From positions 3,878,501 to 3,942,500 of the forward strand of contig AP025573.1 in NCBI GenBank assembly GCA_022845895.1: DNA of 64,000 bases, written 5' to 3'. The stretch is from Lachnospiraceae bacterium. Its GTDB lineage: Bacteria; Bacillota; Clostridia; Lachnospirales; Lachnospiraceae. Shown here in pieces: positions 8,003 to 16,902 of the stretch. The position numbers and the translations under genes were made by a program. Within the stretch, counting starts at the first letter, position 1. Each line of letters opens with the position of its first letter. The notes below the pieces were generated by a model. The model was not told the origin of the DNA, searched no databases, and saw only the letters and a list, made by a program, of their open reading frames with translations.

Positions 8003-10408
8003 CTACTGTGCAAACATGTTGCTGAGGTAGCTGCTCTGGGAGTTCATCTGAGAGATGAGCGTTTCCAGCGATGTGAACTGGGAGATGAACCTGTCCTGCT
8101 CTGTTTTCAGCTTGTCGTTAAGCCGGTCGATGTAATCATCGATGTCGTCAATCTGCTTCTGCAGCCCATTTTTCAACACTGTGGTCGGCGCATAGACAGA
8201 GCCGGCACGCTCTACGAGAACGCCCTTCGTAGCGCCGGTCATCGACGCATAGCGGTCCATCACGGTCTTCATGTTCGTCATGAGTCCTCCCTTGGTGACG
8301 GTCCCGTCATCTTTCTTCTCTGCTTCCTTTGAAAATGCTTCCCGGACCGCATCCGGATTCTCGCCCAGAGCTGCCTTGAACGCCTCTTCATCAAATACAA
8401 TCTTACCATTATCTGCATAGTTGGTAGACACGGTGATGCCCATCTTCTCAAACTGCGACCTCATATCTGACGGAATGATGAACCTGAGCCCGTCAGCAAA
8501 TGCACTTACATCCGTATCATTGAACAGCAGGCCCTTCTTGGCCTCTGTCTCCCACTTTTCTATCTCGCTTTCACTCAGCTCGTCCCTCTGTTCATCCGTA
8601 AGCGGGGCATAGTTGCGGTTCGGCTTCTGACTTACCTCATCGTGTATGAGCTTGACAACCTCATTGTAAGCCTCCACCATCTCCTTCACTACTTTGGCCG
8701 TATTCTCCACGTCTACCTGTGCATCAAACGTAATTGCCTCCGTGCTGCTTATATGGTTGCCGGAGGCATCGTATCCGAACGTCCCTTTGATGGTCAGGTT
8801 CAGCCCGTCGATAGTCATACTGTTGCTTCCGCGCGTAATCTCCATCTCTTCTCCGGAACCGGCGTACTTCACCCGGATAACCGCATCCTTACCGTCCTCT
8901 GTCGTGTAATCCGTCCCTTTTATCCCGAACATGATGTCCGCCAGCTCTCCGGACAGATCTATCTCGCCGCTAGCCCCCTGCTCCGTGGACTGCACCACGA
9001 ACCGATCCGCGTTGGACTGGTAGGTAATCTTGATACCGAGCTCTTTCGTCTCATTTATCTTGTTGATGATGTCGCTGACGGAACTGTTCCAGTCCAGCCC
9101 GTAATCCTTCAGGTCAATCTCTTCTCCCCCGGCATTTTTGATTGTCATGGGTCTGCTCGGATCCACGCCACTGCCTCTGATGAGCCCGGAATCCGCCAGG
9201 CTTGCGGAAAGGTTCAGCCGATTGGATTCCCCTCCCTGGATGCCAAATACGCTGTGGCGTCCAAGCACACCTCTGTCTGCCGCAGTCATAGACAGTACGG
9301 AGCTTTTATCCTCTCCTCCTCCCGGAAGCGTTGTCTTGAAGGTAAGGTGGGACTTTGTATTGTCTGTAGCGTCAACCGCAAGATCGACCTGGATCCTGCC
9401 TCTGCCAAATGCTTCATTCAGTTTGGACTGCAAGTCGTCCCTGACATCCTGCATCGTGCTTGTTGTTTCATACTTATCCAGCGTAATCCACTTGACGGCG
9501 CCGTTATATGAAAAGCTTATCTGCTTTTCACTCAGCTGTTCCGCCAGTGTCATCGGTTTCGTGACCTGTGCGTCTTCCACGGCCTCGAGCCCGTCGGCCG
9601 TAATAACGGTTCTGGAATCCGGCAGCAATTCAAACCTTTCATCCGCGCCTAAGAAGCCCAGGTCCTGCAGCAGATCTCCGGTGGACCCGGAAAGCTTAAG
9701 CGTATTTCCTGACGTATCTTTGCTCACGAAGCTCATCCTGCCTGCATCCTCTTTTACTTCCATCACATCTCCAAGCGTCTTGCCATTGCCGATCGTGATA
9801 CCGGACAATACTTTGTTGATGGATTCTGCCGTCTTCTCCGGCGTACTGTAATCATACTCCGCACCCTGGTTCAGTGTTACGGTATACATTTTTGTCCCAT
9901 ATTTTATAAACAGCGATTCTCCTGATATCACATCCGCATCCGTTACTACAGACAGGTCATTGCTTATTCCCCCCGTCTGCATCATCTGGTTCGACACGGC
10001 GTTTGACGAAGTCATCTTGGCATCCTGCGCGAGGCTCTTCACGCCAAGTATAGAGATAGTATCTGCCGATACGCTGCTCCCCGATACGGATACATAATTA
10101 CTGTTCGCCCCGAGCGCTGTAACCTGGTTCCTGGAGAACAGCTTGCTTCCGAGCAGGTTGGAAGAAGACGAATAAGACATGTATGTATTACTGAATTCAT
10201 ATACCTTCCCTGTAATATTGCGAATCGCTTCCTGCGTCCATTTATATGTCTGCTTTTTCTGCTTCTGCGCGGCAATCTTGCTTCTCGTCGCATACGTCAT
10301 ATTTTCAATCAATGTGTCCCGGTCCAGTCCGCTGGCCAGTCCTCCGTAACCGCGCAAGCTGGATGTACTGTTCAGGCTCGCACTTCCTAATCCGCTGATA
10401 GATGCCAT
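8003..10408 (-). CDS. fliD: Filament cap protein FliD, long form
   Basis: An 801-residue FliD. The N-terminus has the FliD signature (GYGGLASGLDRDTLIENMT), and the C-terminus has the coiled-coil with LKNGLQKQIDDIDDYIDRL and ends SSYLSNMFAQ. FliD caps the growing filament and folds flagellin. Many homologues are 450-600 residues, so this one has an enlarged middle (variable D2/D3-type) region. It starts its own operon behind the sigma-28 promoter at 10462-10489, followed by fliS and the FliT-like gene. Confidence 0.94.
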   Translation of the reverse strand: MASISGLGSASLNSTSSLRGYGGLASGLDRDTLIENMTYATRSKIAAQKQKKQTYKWTQEAIRNITGKVYEFSNTYMSYSSSSNLLGSKLFSRNQVTALGANSNYVSVSGSSVSADTISILGVKSLAQDAKMTSSNAVSNQMMQTGGISNDLSVVTDADVISGESLFIKYGTKMYTVTLNQGAEYDYSTPEKTAESINKVLSGITIGNGKTLGDVMEVKEDAGRMSFVSKDTSGNTLKLSGSTGDLLQDLGFLGADERFELLPDSRTVITADGLEAVEDAQVTKPMTLAEQLSEKQISFSYNGAVKWITLDKYETTSTMQDVRDDLQSKLNEAFGRGRIQVDLAVDATDNTKSHLTFKTTLPGGGEDKSSVLSMTAADRGVLGRHSVFGIQGGESNRLNLSASLADSGLIRGSGVDPSRPMTIKNAGGEEIDLKDYGLDWNSSVSDIINKINETKELGIKITYQSNADRFVVQSTEQGASGEIDLSGELADIMFGIKGTDYTTEDGKDAVIRVKYAGSGEEMEITRGSNSMTIDGLNLTIKGTFGYDASGNHISSTEAITFDAQVDVENTAKVVKEMVEAYNEVVKLIHDEVSQKPNRNYAPLTDEQRDELSESEIEKWETEAKKGLLFNDTDVSAFADGLRFIIPSDMRSQFEKMGITVSTNYADNGKIVFDEEAFKAALGENPDAVREAFSKEAEKKDDGTVTKGGLMTNMKTVMDRYASMTGATKGVLVERAGSVYAPTTVLKNGLQKQIDDIDDYIDRLNDKLKTEQDRFISQFTSLETLISQMNSQSSYLSNMFAQ

Positions 10409-10461
10409 ATCATCACTCCTCTATATTACGATAAGTCTCTCTGTTACCTGTATAATATCAT

Positions 10462-10489
10462 TTATCGGCACACGGTCCCGAATAGTTAA
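10462..10489 (-). promoter_or_regulatory. Sigma-28 promoter of fliD-fliS
   Basis: On the minus strand TTAA (10486-10489) precedes GCCGATAA (10462-10469) by 16 nt. The minus-10 is a perfect sigma-28 consensus. The fliD start codon is about 54 nt downstream. Confidence 0.85.
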
Positions 10490-10499
10490 GTATAAACCG

Positions 10500-11141
10500 C
10501 TAATTCTTCGTATGATGCGGCACATCGCCCACCTGGATACATGCCTTTGTAATCTCCACCGTTATATGGCCCGCATATTTCTTAGAGTAAAAGTTCATAA
10601 GCGGAGATATGGCTGCCTTGCTTACCACTACATATTTGGGCGGGAGCTGGGTAAGCGCAAGTGCAGACGTGTCCGCGATGCAGCGCGGGCAGGTGCAGAT
10701 GCCGAACTGCTCCATATATTCTAATACACGTTCCTGGACAAGCGTTTCCATCACATTCACATAGGCGAAGTCCAGATCCTCTTCCGGTTCAGGCACTGAT
10801 CCGTTATCCTTGCCGTCCACTTCCGGTCTTGCCTCTTCAGCAGCTTCCCCTTTTATATCTTCCGTTTTGGACGGCACTTCTTGTTCCGCCTCTTCGTCCG
10901 CTTTTTCTTCTTTTTCTTCCTTTTCCTGTACTTTCTCCAGCTCTTCTTCCAGAGACAGCCGGATAGCGTCCGCCAGCTGCTCTTTGTCTGAAGACGGCTG
11001 TACGACAGAGACAGAAGCCGCCTTATCCGGTTCCACCGGGGGCTGAGGCTTTACTGTCTTGCTCTCTTCCGTGCTATCCTTGTCACTCCCGCTGGACAAT
11101 AGATTCAATACATGATCCGTCTTGTTCGTCTTCCTAGCCAT
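10500..11141 (-). CDS. ComFB-domain protein with acidic N-terminal extension
   Basis: A 213-residue protein. Residues about 1-115 are low-complexity and rich in Glu, Lys and Pro. Residues about 120-205 match the ComFB (PF10719) pattern: NVMETLVQERVLEYMEQ, then GICTCPRCIADTSALAL and LPPKYVV. ComFB-type proteins in cyanobacteria have been reported as cyclic dinucleotide receptors, so this could sense c-di-GMP or c-di-AMP; that is transferred from the family. The CxCPxC cysteines could bind metal. It is the last gene of the cheV / EAL-HDOD / parA / comFB unit and sits just upstream of the fliD promoter. Confidence 0.75.
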   Translation of the reverse strand: MARKTNKTDHVLNLLSSGSDKDSTEESKTVKPQPPVEPDKAASVSVVQPSSDKEQLADAIRLSLEEELEKVQEKEEKEEKADEEAEQEVPSKTEDIKGEAAEEARPEVDGKDNGSVPEPEEDLDFAYVNVMETLVQERVLEYMEQFGICTCPRCIADTSALALTQLPPKYVVVSKAAISPLMNFYSKKYAGHITVEITKACIQVGDVPHHTKN

Positions 11142-11156
11142 TGTGTCTGCGCCCTC

Positions 11157-11936
11157 CTATGCCTGGTTCTTGATTTTGTGCAGTAATTCGTCTATGAACT
11201 CCCGGTAATCCTTTGACGGGTTAGACCGGGGAGAATAATCTAAAATGCTTATTCCATGGGCCGGCGCCTCTGCCACAGACACGCCGGTACGTATCTTGGC
11301 ATCGAAGATTTCCGTTCCTATCTGGAATGCGACTGTCTTGGCCATATCCTGTACATCTCTCGCCAGATTCGTCCTTTGGCTGTATCTAGTCAGAAGGATG
11401 CCAAGTACATGGAGGCCTGGATTGACAGAGTTCTGTACCGCTTCTATCGTCTCCTTCAGCTGCACGAGGCCGACCAGGCTCAATATTTCCGCCGCCATAG
11501 GTATGATAAGATAATCGGCGGCGGCATATCCGCTCACTGTAAGTATATTTAGAGAAGGCGGCGTATCAATGATGAAGTAGTCATAGTCATCCTCCACTTC
11601 CTTCAGCACCTGTTTGAGAATCAGCTGCCTGTTTTCCCCTTTCAGAATCATCTCTGCTTCGCTCAGCAGGATATTAGACGTCAGCACATCGCCATACTCG
11701 TCCGAAGTACGGATGGCTTCCCTGACGGATATGTCTTTTTTCAGGACTTCGTACATGGTATGTCCGTCCTCGATATTCATTCCGAGGCTGAATCCGAGAT
11801 TTCCCTGTGGATCCAAGTCCACCGACAGAACTTTCTTTCCTTTTTTAGAAAGCCCTGCGGCTATTGCGCCGGAAGTCGTCGTCTTCCCCACGCCACCCTT
11901 CTGATTAGTTAACACGATTGATACTGCCACTGTCAT
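11157..11936 (-). CDS. ParA/Soj-type ATPase in the chemotaxis cluster
   Basis: A 259-residue ParA-family ATPase with the deviant Walker A KGGVGKTT (13-20), SVDLDPQGNLGFSLG and the Walker B region DYFIIDTPPSL. Length and motifs are those of Soj/ParA rather than FlhG/MinD (no MinD amphipathic tail). No parB or parS-like gene is adjacent. It lies between an EAL-HDOD gene and a ComFB gene downstream of cheV. By analogy with ParC of Vibrio and PpfA of Rhodobacter it may position chemoreceptor clusters; this is inference. Confidence 0.88.
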   Translation of the reverse strand: MTVAVSIVLTNQKGGVGKTTTSGAIAAGLSKKGKKVLSVDLDPQGNLGFSLGMNIEDGHTMYEVLKKDISVREAIRTSDEYGDVLTSNILLSEAEMILKGENRQLILKQVLKEVEDDYDYFIIDTPPSLNILTVSGYAAADYLIIPMAAEILSLVGLVQLKETIEAVQNSVNPGLHVLGILLTRYSQRTNLARDVQDMAKTVAFQIGTEIFDAKIRTGVSVAEAPAHGISILDYSPRSNPSKDYREFIDELLHKIKNQA

Positions 11937-11962
11937 ATACCTCCAAGTCTGCTTTCTTTCCT

Positions 11963-13288
11963 TTAGTAAAGAACATCTTCCAGATGCTCCCTGTCGTCAG
12001 AATCATCAAAATTCATGAATCTGCGCTCTTCTCCCGGCCTGTCATATTCTGTCGTCAGTCCCTGCCATATCTCATTGACCTCGTCCACGCAGTCGATATA
12101 TGTCTGGGCCAGTAGATAGGTCGGTACGCCCAGGCTCTCCGACAGTTTTTTGCTGAGTTTCCAGTCTGCCTGTTCATACGCAAGAAGCAGCCTGTATATC
12201 ATACCGGCAGTCCCCTCCTGTGACACAAGCGCTTTTTTCACTTCCGGATTGACTGGTATCTCTTCCAGTATCTCCTCCTCTGTAGCATTCACCATATATT
12301 CCAGCGTCGAGAACATACCTATCAGATATGCATCGGTCTTGCTGATTGGGCATTCCTTGATATATCCGACAAGTTCTGATGCGAAGGTCGCGCGCAGGAA
12401 GGATATCTTGAGCAGTTCTTCGGAACTGCTGTCTTTCCCTTTGTAATCAAAGCTCAGCATATAGACCCATTGCCTCAGCTGCGTGATGCCAAGGGTGACG
12501 AGTGCCTGTCGGATGGAAGCGGTCCTGCGTCTCAGGGCAAAATATGCAGAGTTCACAAGCTTCAGTATCGCGTATGTCAGACCCGCGTCCCTGCTGACAA
12601 TCCGCTCAATCTCTTCCATATCCGGTTCGTCTTCGGATACGGCAACCATGAGCTGGAAGAAGTTTCCCTGCATGTACTTTACTTTATCCACCTTGCTTGC
12701 CAGCGTCTTGGCTACGTAGTTTCCTTCCAGATAATCTACCTTGAGCTTGACCGCATAATCATATACCTCTTTTGTATTCACGCCGGTGGCAATGCACTTC
12801 TTACCGGTCCCCTGCGCCATACTAACGATATTTTCAATTGATTTCTTCCCTCTCGCAGATTCTGTCGATTCTGCCTGAGAGAGATTGATTCTAATATATT
12901 GGGCATATTCCAGCATCTCCATATATTTCTGTGAGAACTGAAAGTCATTGATAGCAAACCGGTAACCCAGTTCACAGTATTTTTTTATAAAAGGCCTTGC
13001 CAGAGGATGAATGATGAGGTTATCTTCAATCTGGATAACCACCTTATCCGGCTCGAACATCTTCGGTGTATTCCGGAATAACAGTGACGGTGTAAATGTG
13101 ATAAACATTATTTTGTCAGATACAAATTTATTGCTGTTATTCATGAGAAAATTAGATATCATATCAGCCGCGGATGTCTCGGGCTCATCGTAAAAACTGT
13201 CATTGCTCCCCTGGAACAGCAGTTCATAACCTATGATATTACCGGTCATCGTCTCCTTAATCGCCTGTCTCACAACACATCTGTCCAT
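11963..13288 (-). CDS. EAL-HDOD (YuxH-like) signalling protein
   Basis: A 441-residue two-domain protein. The N-terminal about 200 residues are a degenerate EAL domain (IIGYELLFQGS in place of the EAL loop; FAINDFQF in place of DDFG), so phosphodiesterase activity is unlikely. Residues about 205-410 are an HDOD domain (FFQLMVAVSEDEPDMEEIERIVSRD, then VNSAYFALRRRTASIRQALVTLG). YuxH/CdgJ-type proteins control motility in Vibrio and Bacillus relatives. The start overlaps the cheV stop by one base, implying tight coupling. Confidence 0.85.
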   Translation of the reverse strand: MDRCVVRQAIKETMTGNIIGYELLFQGSNDSFYDEPETSAADMISNFLMNNSNKFVSDKIMFITFTPSLLFRNTPKMFEPDKVVIQIEDNLIIHPLARPFIKKYCELGYRFAINDFQFSQKYMEMLEYAQYIRINLSQAESTESARGKKSIENIVSMAQGTGKKCIATGVNTKEVYDYAVKLKVDYLEGNYVAKTLASKVDKVKYMQGNFFQLMVAVSEDEPDMEEIERIVSRDAGLTYAILKLVNSAYFALRRRTASIRQALVTLGITQLRQWVYMLSFDYKGKDSSSEELLKISFLRATFASELVGYIKECPISKTDAYLIGMFSTLEYMVNATEEEILEEIPVNPEVKKALVSQEGTAGMIYRLLLAYEQADWKLSKKLSESLGVPTYLLAQTYIDCVDEVNEIWQGLTTEYDRPGEERRFMNFDDSDDREHLEDVLY

Positions 13289-14202
13289 TATTCTCTTCCT
13301 CTCTGAAGCAAGTGGTCCATGACGGCAACCAGATGTCCAATCTCAGGTTTGGACAGCTGCTCGTCTGCGCCGAGTTCTCTGCCCTTAATCTCCATCTCCG
13401 GGTTGATGAGTGATGAAAAGATAATGAGCGGTATCTTTTTAAGCCTGTCATCTTCTTTTACGAGCTTCGTCAGCCTGTGCCCATCCATCTGCGGCATCTC
13501 TATATCCGTGATGATGAGACTCACCTTATCGTCCAGCACTTCCTCATTTCTCACCTGTGACAGGTAGTTCCACGCCTCCTGCCCATTATTGAACTTATAG
13601 ATCTGCGAGTATCCGGACTTTGTCAGCGCTGTCTCTATCATACGGGAAAGCAGCACGGAATCTTCCGCAAGGACAATCGAGTATTCGCTTCTGTTCCGTC
13701 CTGCGAAGCTTTCCACTTCATCAAGCTGGATGCCGGTCTCCGGCGCGATATCAGCTACAATCTTCTCAAAGTCAAGGATAGTGATAAGCTCCTTGCCACA
13801 TTGGGCAATCCCTGTCGCAAGCCCTTCTTCCCCGCCATTTAATGTTTTATCCGGCTTCTTTATATCTGCCCAGGAAATTCTCTGTATTCCCACCACCGTA
13901 TGTACCCGGAAAGCAATATGCATCTGGTTGAAGTTGGTGACCATAAATAAATCTTTCGGCTGCGGTTCTGTTTTTTGTCCGGTTAGATAATATGGAAGGT
14001 CTACGACCGTAAGCATAATATCCCTTGGCTTGAATATCCCCTCTACCGCATCATGGGAATGGGGCACCGGTTTTATTTTGTCAGTCATCATGATTTCCCT
14101 GACTTTTGCCACGTTGATTCCATAGAGTTCGTCGTAGATCGTGAACTCCATGATTTCTATTTCATTTGTGCCTGATTCCAACAAGATTTCCGTATTCGCC
14201 AT
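13288..14202 (-). CDS. cheV: Chemotaxis coupling protein CheV (CheW-receiver fusion)
   Basis: A 304-residue fusion: a CheW-like domain (about 15-160, FTIYDELYGINVAKVREIM) followed by a receiver domain (about 175-300) with SIVLAEDSVLLSR, the phospho-acceptor Asp in IITDIEMPQMDG and the conserved Lys in LSKPE. It couples receptors to CheA and adapts by phosphorylation. It is the first gene of the unit cheV / EAL-HDOD / parA / comFB and has its own sigma-28-like promoter, while cheC and cheD upstream belong to the main operon. Confidence 0.95.
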   Translation of the reverse strand: MANTEILLESGTNEIEIMEFTIYDELYGINVAKVREIMMTDKIKPVPHSHDAVEGIFKPRDIMLTVVDLPYYLTGQKTEPQPKDLFMVTNFNQMHIAFRVHTVVGIQRISWADIKKPDKTLNGGEEGLATGIAQCGKELITILDFEKIVADIAPETGIQLDEVESFAGRNRSEYSIVLAEDSVLLSRMIETALTKSGYSQIYKFNNGQEAWNYLSQVRNEEVLDDKVSLIITDIEMPQMDGHRLTKLVKEDDRLKKIPLIIFSSLINPEMEIKGRELGADEQLSKPEIGHLVAVMDHLLQRGRE

Positions 14203-14267
14203 ACTTTTTTCCTCGCTTTCCTGTCCTGTCTGTTATAATAAACCGCGCAACGCGCCCTTTATGTATT

Positions 14268-14297
14268 ATATCGGCATAACCCTTTCATCTCATAACT
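14268..14297 (-). promoter_or_regulatory. Putative sigma-28 promoter of cheV
   Basis: On the minus strand GCCGATAT lies at 14268-14275, with TTAT (14293-14296) 17 nt upstream. The minus-10 is near perfect; the spacing is a little longer than usual (16 if the minus-35 is read as TATG). It lies in the 100-nt gap between cheD and cheV. The rest of that gap shows only a GC-rich short stretch near 14243-14256. Confidence 0.6.
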
Positions 14298-14302
14298 GAG
14301 AA

Positions 14303-14791
14303 TCACATTACAATCTCCTGCCGGCCGAATGTACGTATGTACACTTTACCTGTCGCTGCGTCCACCAGCATGGTTCTCGCGTAGTTCTCTCCTACTTCCT
14401 GTCTTGTCAGGCGTATCTGTTCCTTTCTCAGAATATTACGGACGCTTTCGATATTCCTCTGCCCGATATTGGCCAGGCTGCTGTTGCCCTGTACTTCAAA
14501 CATTTTGGCTCCCCCCGCTATCTTGCAGATGTAACGGCTTTTCACGCCGCCGAATACCGACATCCGCCGAAGCGTCTCCCGGATACCAGTATCCGCAAAC
14601 TTATATACCTGTGGTTCAGAAGGGTTCTTAGACTCCGGAAGCATAATGTGCAGCAGAGCTGCCAGTTTGATTCCCGGGTCGTAGAAGCTGATTCCGATAC
14701 AGGAACCAAGTGCATATGTGATAAGCGTCCCTTCCTGGCGGGTTATCTTCATGTCGGCAATACCGACTTTAATCTCTTTATTCACCTGCAT
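14303..14791 (-). CDS. cheD: Chemoreceptor glutamine deamidase CheD
   Basis: A 162-residue protein with the CheD active site: Cys31 in TYALGSCIGISFYD and His48 in ALLHIMLP. CheD deamidates receptor glutamines and is stimulated or sequestered by CheC. The start overlaps the cheC stop by 14 nt, matching the functional pairing. It is the last gene of the long flagellar operon before the cheV promoter. Confidence 0.94.
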   Translation of the reverse strand: MQVNKEIKVGIADMKITRQEGTLITYALGSCIGISFYDPGIKLAALLHIMLPESKNPSEPQVYKFADTGIRETLRRMSVFGGVKSRYICKIAGGAKMFEVQGNSSLANIGQRNIESVRNILRKEQIRLTRQEVGENYARTMLVDAATGKVYIRTFGRQEIVM

Positions 14792-15404
14792 TCACCAGCT
14801 TCTTCAATAATTTATTCAACGACTCGATATCCGGCAGCATAAGCAGGCTGCTTTCAAGCTTGTGCTGTCCGAGGATAAAGTTGCCCGTTATCATCATAAT
14901 CTTATCGGTCTCATAGCCGAATTCGATCATCGGTACACTTAAGATGCCTCCGAGCATGTTGATGGACACCGCGGGTACCGACAGATTAATCTCCATGCCG
15001 GCCAGCCCTGCCAGGGCGCTTACATAGGACGAAATGATAATATTGCCCACCTCGGTAACCGCCGACACCGCCATCTCATCCATCTGAGAATAGTCTTCTA
15101 TCTTACAGCCAAGTATCGTCTCCGTGACCGCATTGATAAAATCAAGTTTTAGAAGGAAAAGCATAATTCCCTTCAAATCGCCCGACATCTGAACGAGCAC
15201 TGCAGCCACCACCTCCTCCGGTTCACCGAGATAGTTTGCCGCTTCATTGAAACCAAGTATCTTTACATCCGGGAGCGTAATCCTGACATCTGTATTCAGA
15301 AGTCCTGAGACCGCCGTGGCCGCGTTACCGGTGCCTATGCTGCCCACCTCTCTCATCACGTCCATCCCCATATCTCCCATATCGTCGTAGTGTTTAATCT
15401 CCAT
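14778..15404 (-). CDS. cheC: CheY-P phosphatase CheC
   Basis: A 208-residue CheC with two phosphatase-type helices. The second site is intact (SAVTEVGNIIISSY; pattern S-x3-E-x2-N). The first reads DVMREVGSIGTGNAA, with Ser where Asn is expected, so activity probably depends on the second site. It would dephosphorylate CheY-P and bind CheD. It sits between flgG and cheD in the operon. Confidence 0.93.
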   Translation of the reverse strand: MEIKHYDDMGDMGMDVMREVGSIGTGNAATAVSGLLNTDVRITLPDVKILGFNEAANYLGEPEEVVAAVLVQMSGDLKGIMLFLLKLDFINAVTETILGCKIEDYSQMDEMAVSAVTEVGNIIISSYVSALAGLAGMEINLSVPAVSINMLGGILSVPMIEFGYETDKIMMITGNFILGQHKLESSLLMLPDIESLNKLLKKLVNAGE

Positions 15405-15423
15405 AATTTCCGCCTTCCTGCTT

Positions 15424-16134
15424 TTATCCTCTGAGACTGTTAATTGTCTGTTCTATCTCATCCGATGACTGTACCATCTTCAGCATATAGGAATATGCTC
15501 TTGACGCTTCCACGGTATTGGCCATCTCCTGTGCCATATCTACATTGGACATCTCCAGATATCCTTCCAGCAGTTTCGCCTCCGTATTCAGCACCGGTGC
15601 ACCATTTTTTGGAATGGGTACAAATTCATTCTCCCCAAGGCTCTGCATGCCGTCTGTATTTGCAAAACTGTACACACCCGGACGTCCCTGCAGCACCCCT
15701 GCAGCCACCCGAATCGGGTTCTGCCCCCCGTCCAGCACGAGCTTGCCTGAATCTGACACCAGATAGAAGCCGTCCGCCCTTCTGGAAAGTGAAAAATGTC
15801 CGTTCCTCGTGTAGCTTATTTCATTGGTTACAGGATTCCGGAGCATAAAAAAGCCGTCACCGGATATGGCATAGTCATATCCACCGGCTCCCTCCCCGAA
15901 TCCGGACTGGCCGAAATCGGTGTTCGTATGGTCCAGCACGGTTCCTGTACCAGAAGTGAGCTGTGTAGTCTCACCGGCTGCCGCTCTCATGTTATAGTAC
16001 ATCAAGTCCTGGAATACAGAGCTTTTGGCTTTGTAACCATATGTATTGATATTGGCAAAGTTATTGGAGATTACATTTAACTTTTCCTGCTGCGTCCTCG
16101 CACCGCGGGACGCAGTATAAAACGAAGCATTCAT
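15424..16134 (-). CDS. flgG: Flagellar basal-body rod/hook protein, FlgG-type (FlhP-like)
   Basis: A 236-residue protein with the N-terminal rod motif (YTASRGARTQQEKLNVISNNFANINTYGYK, about 5-34) and the C-terminal LEMSNVDMAQEMANTVEASRAYS. With the following gene it matches the B. subtilis flhO-flhP pair that forms the distal rod. It lies 15 nt downstream of the flgF-type gene and upstream of cheC. FlgG versus FlgF naming between the two paralogues is approximate. Confidence 0.85.
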   Translation of the reverse strand: MNASFYTASRGARTQQEKLNVISNNFANINTYGYKAKSSVFQDLMYYNMRAAAGETTQLTSGTGTVLDHTNTDFGQSGFGEGAGGYDYAISGDGFFMLRNPVTNEISYTRNGHFSLSRRADGFYLVSDSGKLVLDGGQNPIRVAAGVLQGRPGVYSFANTDGMQSLGENEFVPIPKNGAPVLNTEAKLLEGYLEMSNVDMAQEMANTVEASRAYSYMLKMVQSSDEIEQTINSLRG

Positions 16135-16149
16135 ACCTTACCCTCCTTC

Positions 16150-16902
16150 TTATACCGGACCAAGCTGAGTGACAGCCTTTCCAATGAGCTGGTCATACAT
16201 TTTCAATACCTGTGCGCTGCTTTGCAGTGACCTCTCGCTTGCCATCATACGCGCCATCTCGTCCACCGGCTCTACATTAGAGCTCTCAAGCGCCTTCTGA
16301 ACCACACTACCATTCACTGCCGTACCCTGTCCATTGGCGGTGAACACATCACCGGTCCCTTTTGTCAGATTAGCATCATAATTCTGAAAGTCTACGATGG
16401 ACAGGCGCCCCAGAAAGGTATTGCCATTCTCCGTGTACAAATTGCCAAGGCTGTCCGAGACGATCTTATCCGTACCGAGGTATATGGGACCGTTCTGTCC
16501 CAGTACCCTTCCGACTCCCTGCAGACAGAGATAGCCTCCGTCATCGAGAGAAAATGAACCATTCCTCGTATATACGGTTCCGTTTCCCGATTGGATGCAG
16601 AAGAATCCTGACGAATTGAGCGCGAAGTCCAGCGGGCTATCCGTGGACGCATATCCTCCCGAAGCAAAATCCGTATAGTTCCTGTCGGCGGTTACGATGC
16701 GGTTCATAGTCCCGAGCTGAGTGGGATTGCTCTTGTCCTTGTTTCCACTGCGGTATATCATCTCTTCTTTAAATGTCTTTGCTATAAACTGGTCGCTTTT
16801 AAATCCGGGTGTCGATACATTGGACATATTATTGCTTATGACGTTCAGCCTTCTCGTCTGAGTAAGGACACTTGATGTAAGATTATAAAATCCCTGAAAC
16901 AT
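16150..16902 (-). CDS. flgF: Flagellar basal-body rod protein, FlgF-type (FlhO-like)
   Basis: A 250-residue rod protein with TRRLNVISNNMSNVSTPGFK near residue 16-35 and the C-terminal ESSNVEPVDEMARMMASERSLQ. It corresponds to B. subtilis FlhO. Its start codon and ribosome site (AAGGAGGGG) lie inside the last 20 nt of fliA, implying translational coupling with the sigma factor. Confidence 0.85.
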   Translation of the reverse strand: MFQGFYNLTSSVLTQTRRLNVISNNMSNVSTPGFKSDQFIAKTFKEEMIYRSGNKDKSNPTQLGTMNRIVTADRNYTDFASGGYASTDSPLDFALNSSGFFCIQSGNGTVYTRNGSFSLDDGGYLCLQGVGRVLGQNGPIYLGTDKIVSDSLGNLYTENGNTFLGRLSIVDFQNYDANLTKGTGDVFTANGQGTAVNGSVVQKALESSNVEPVDEMARMMASERSLQSSAQVLKMYDQLIGKAVTQLGPV

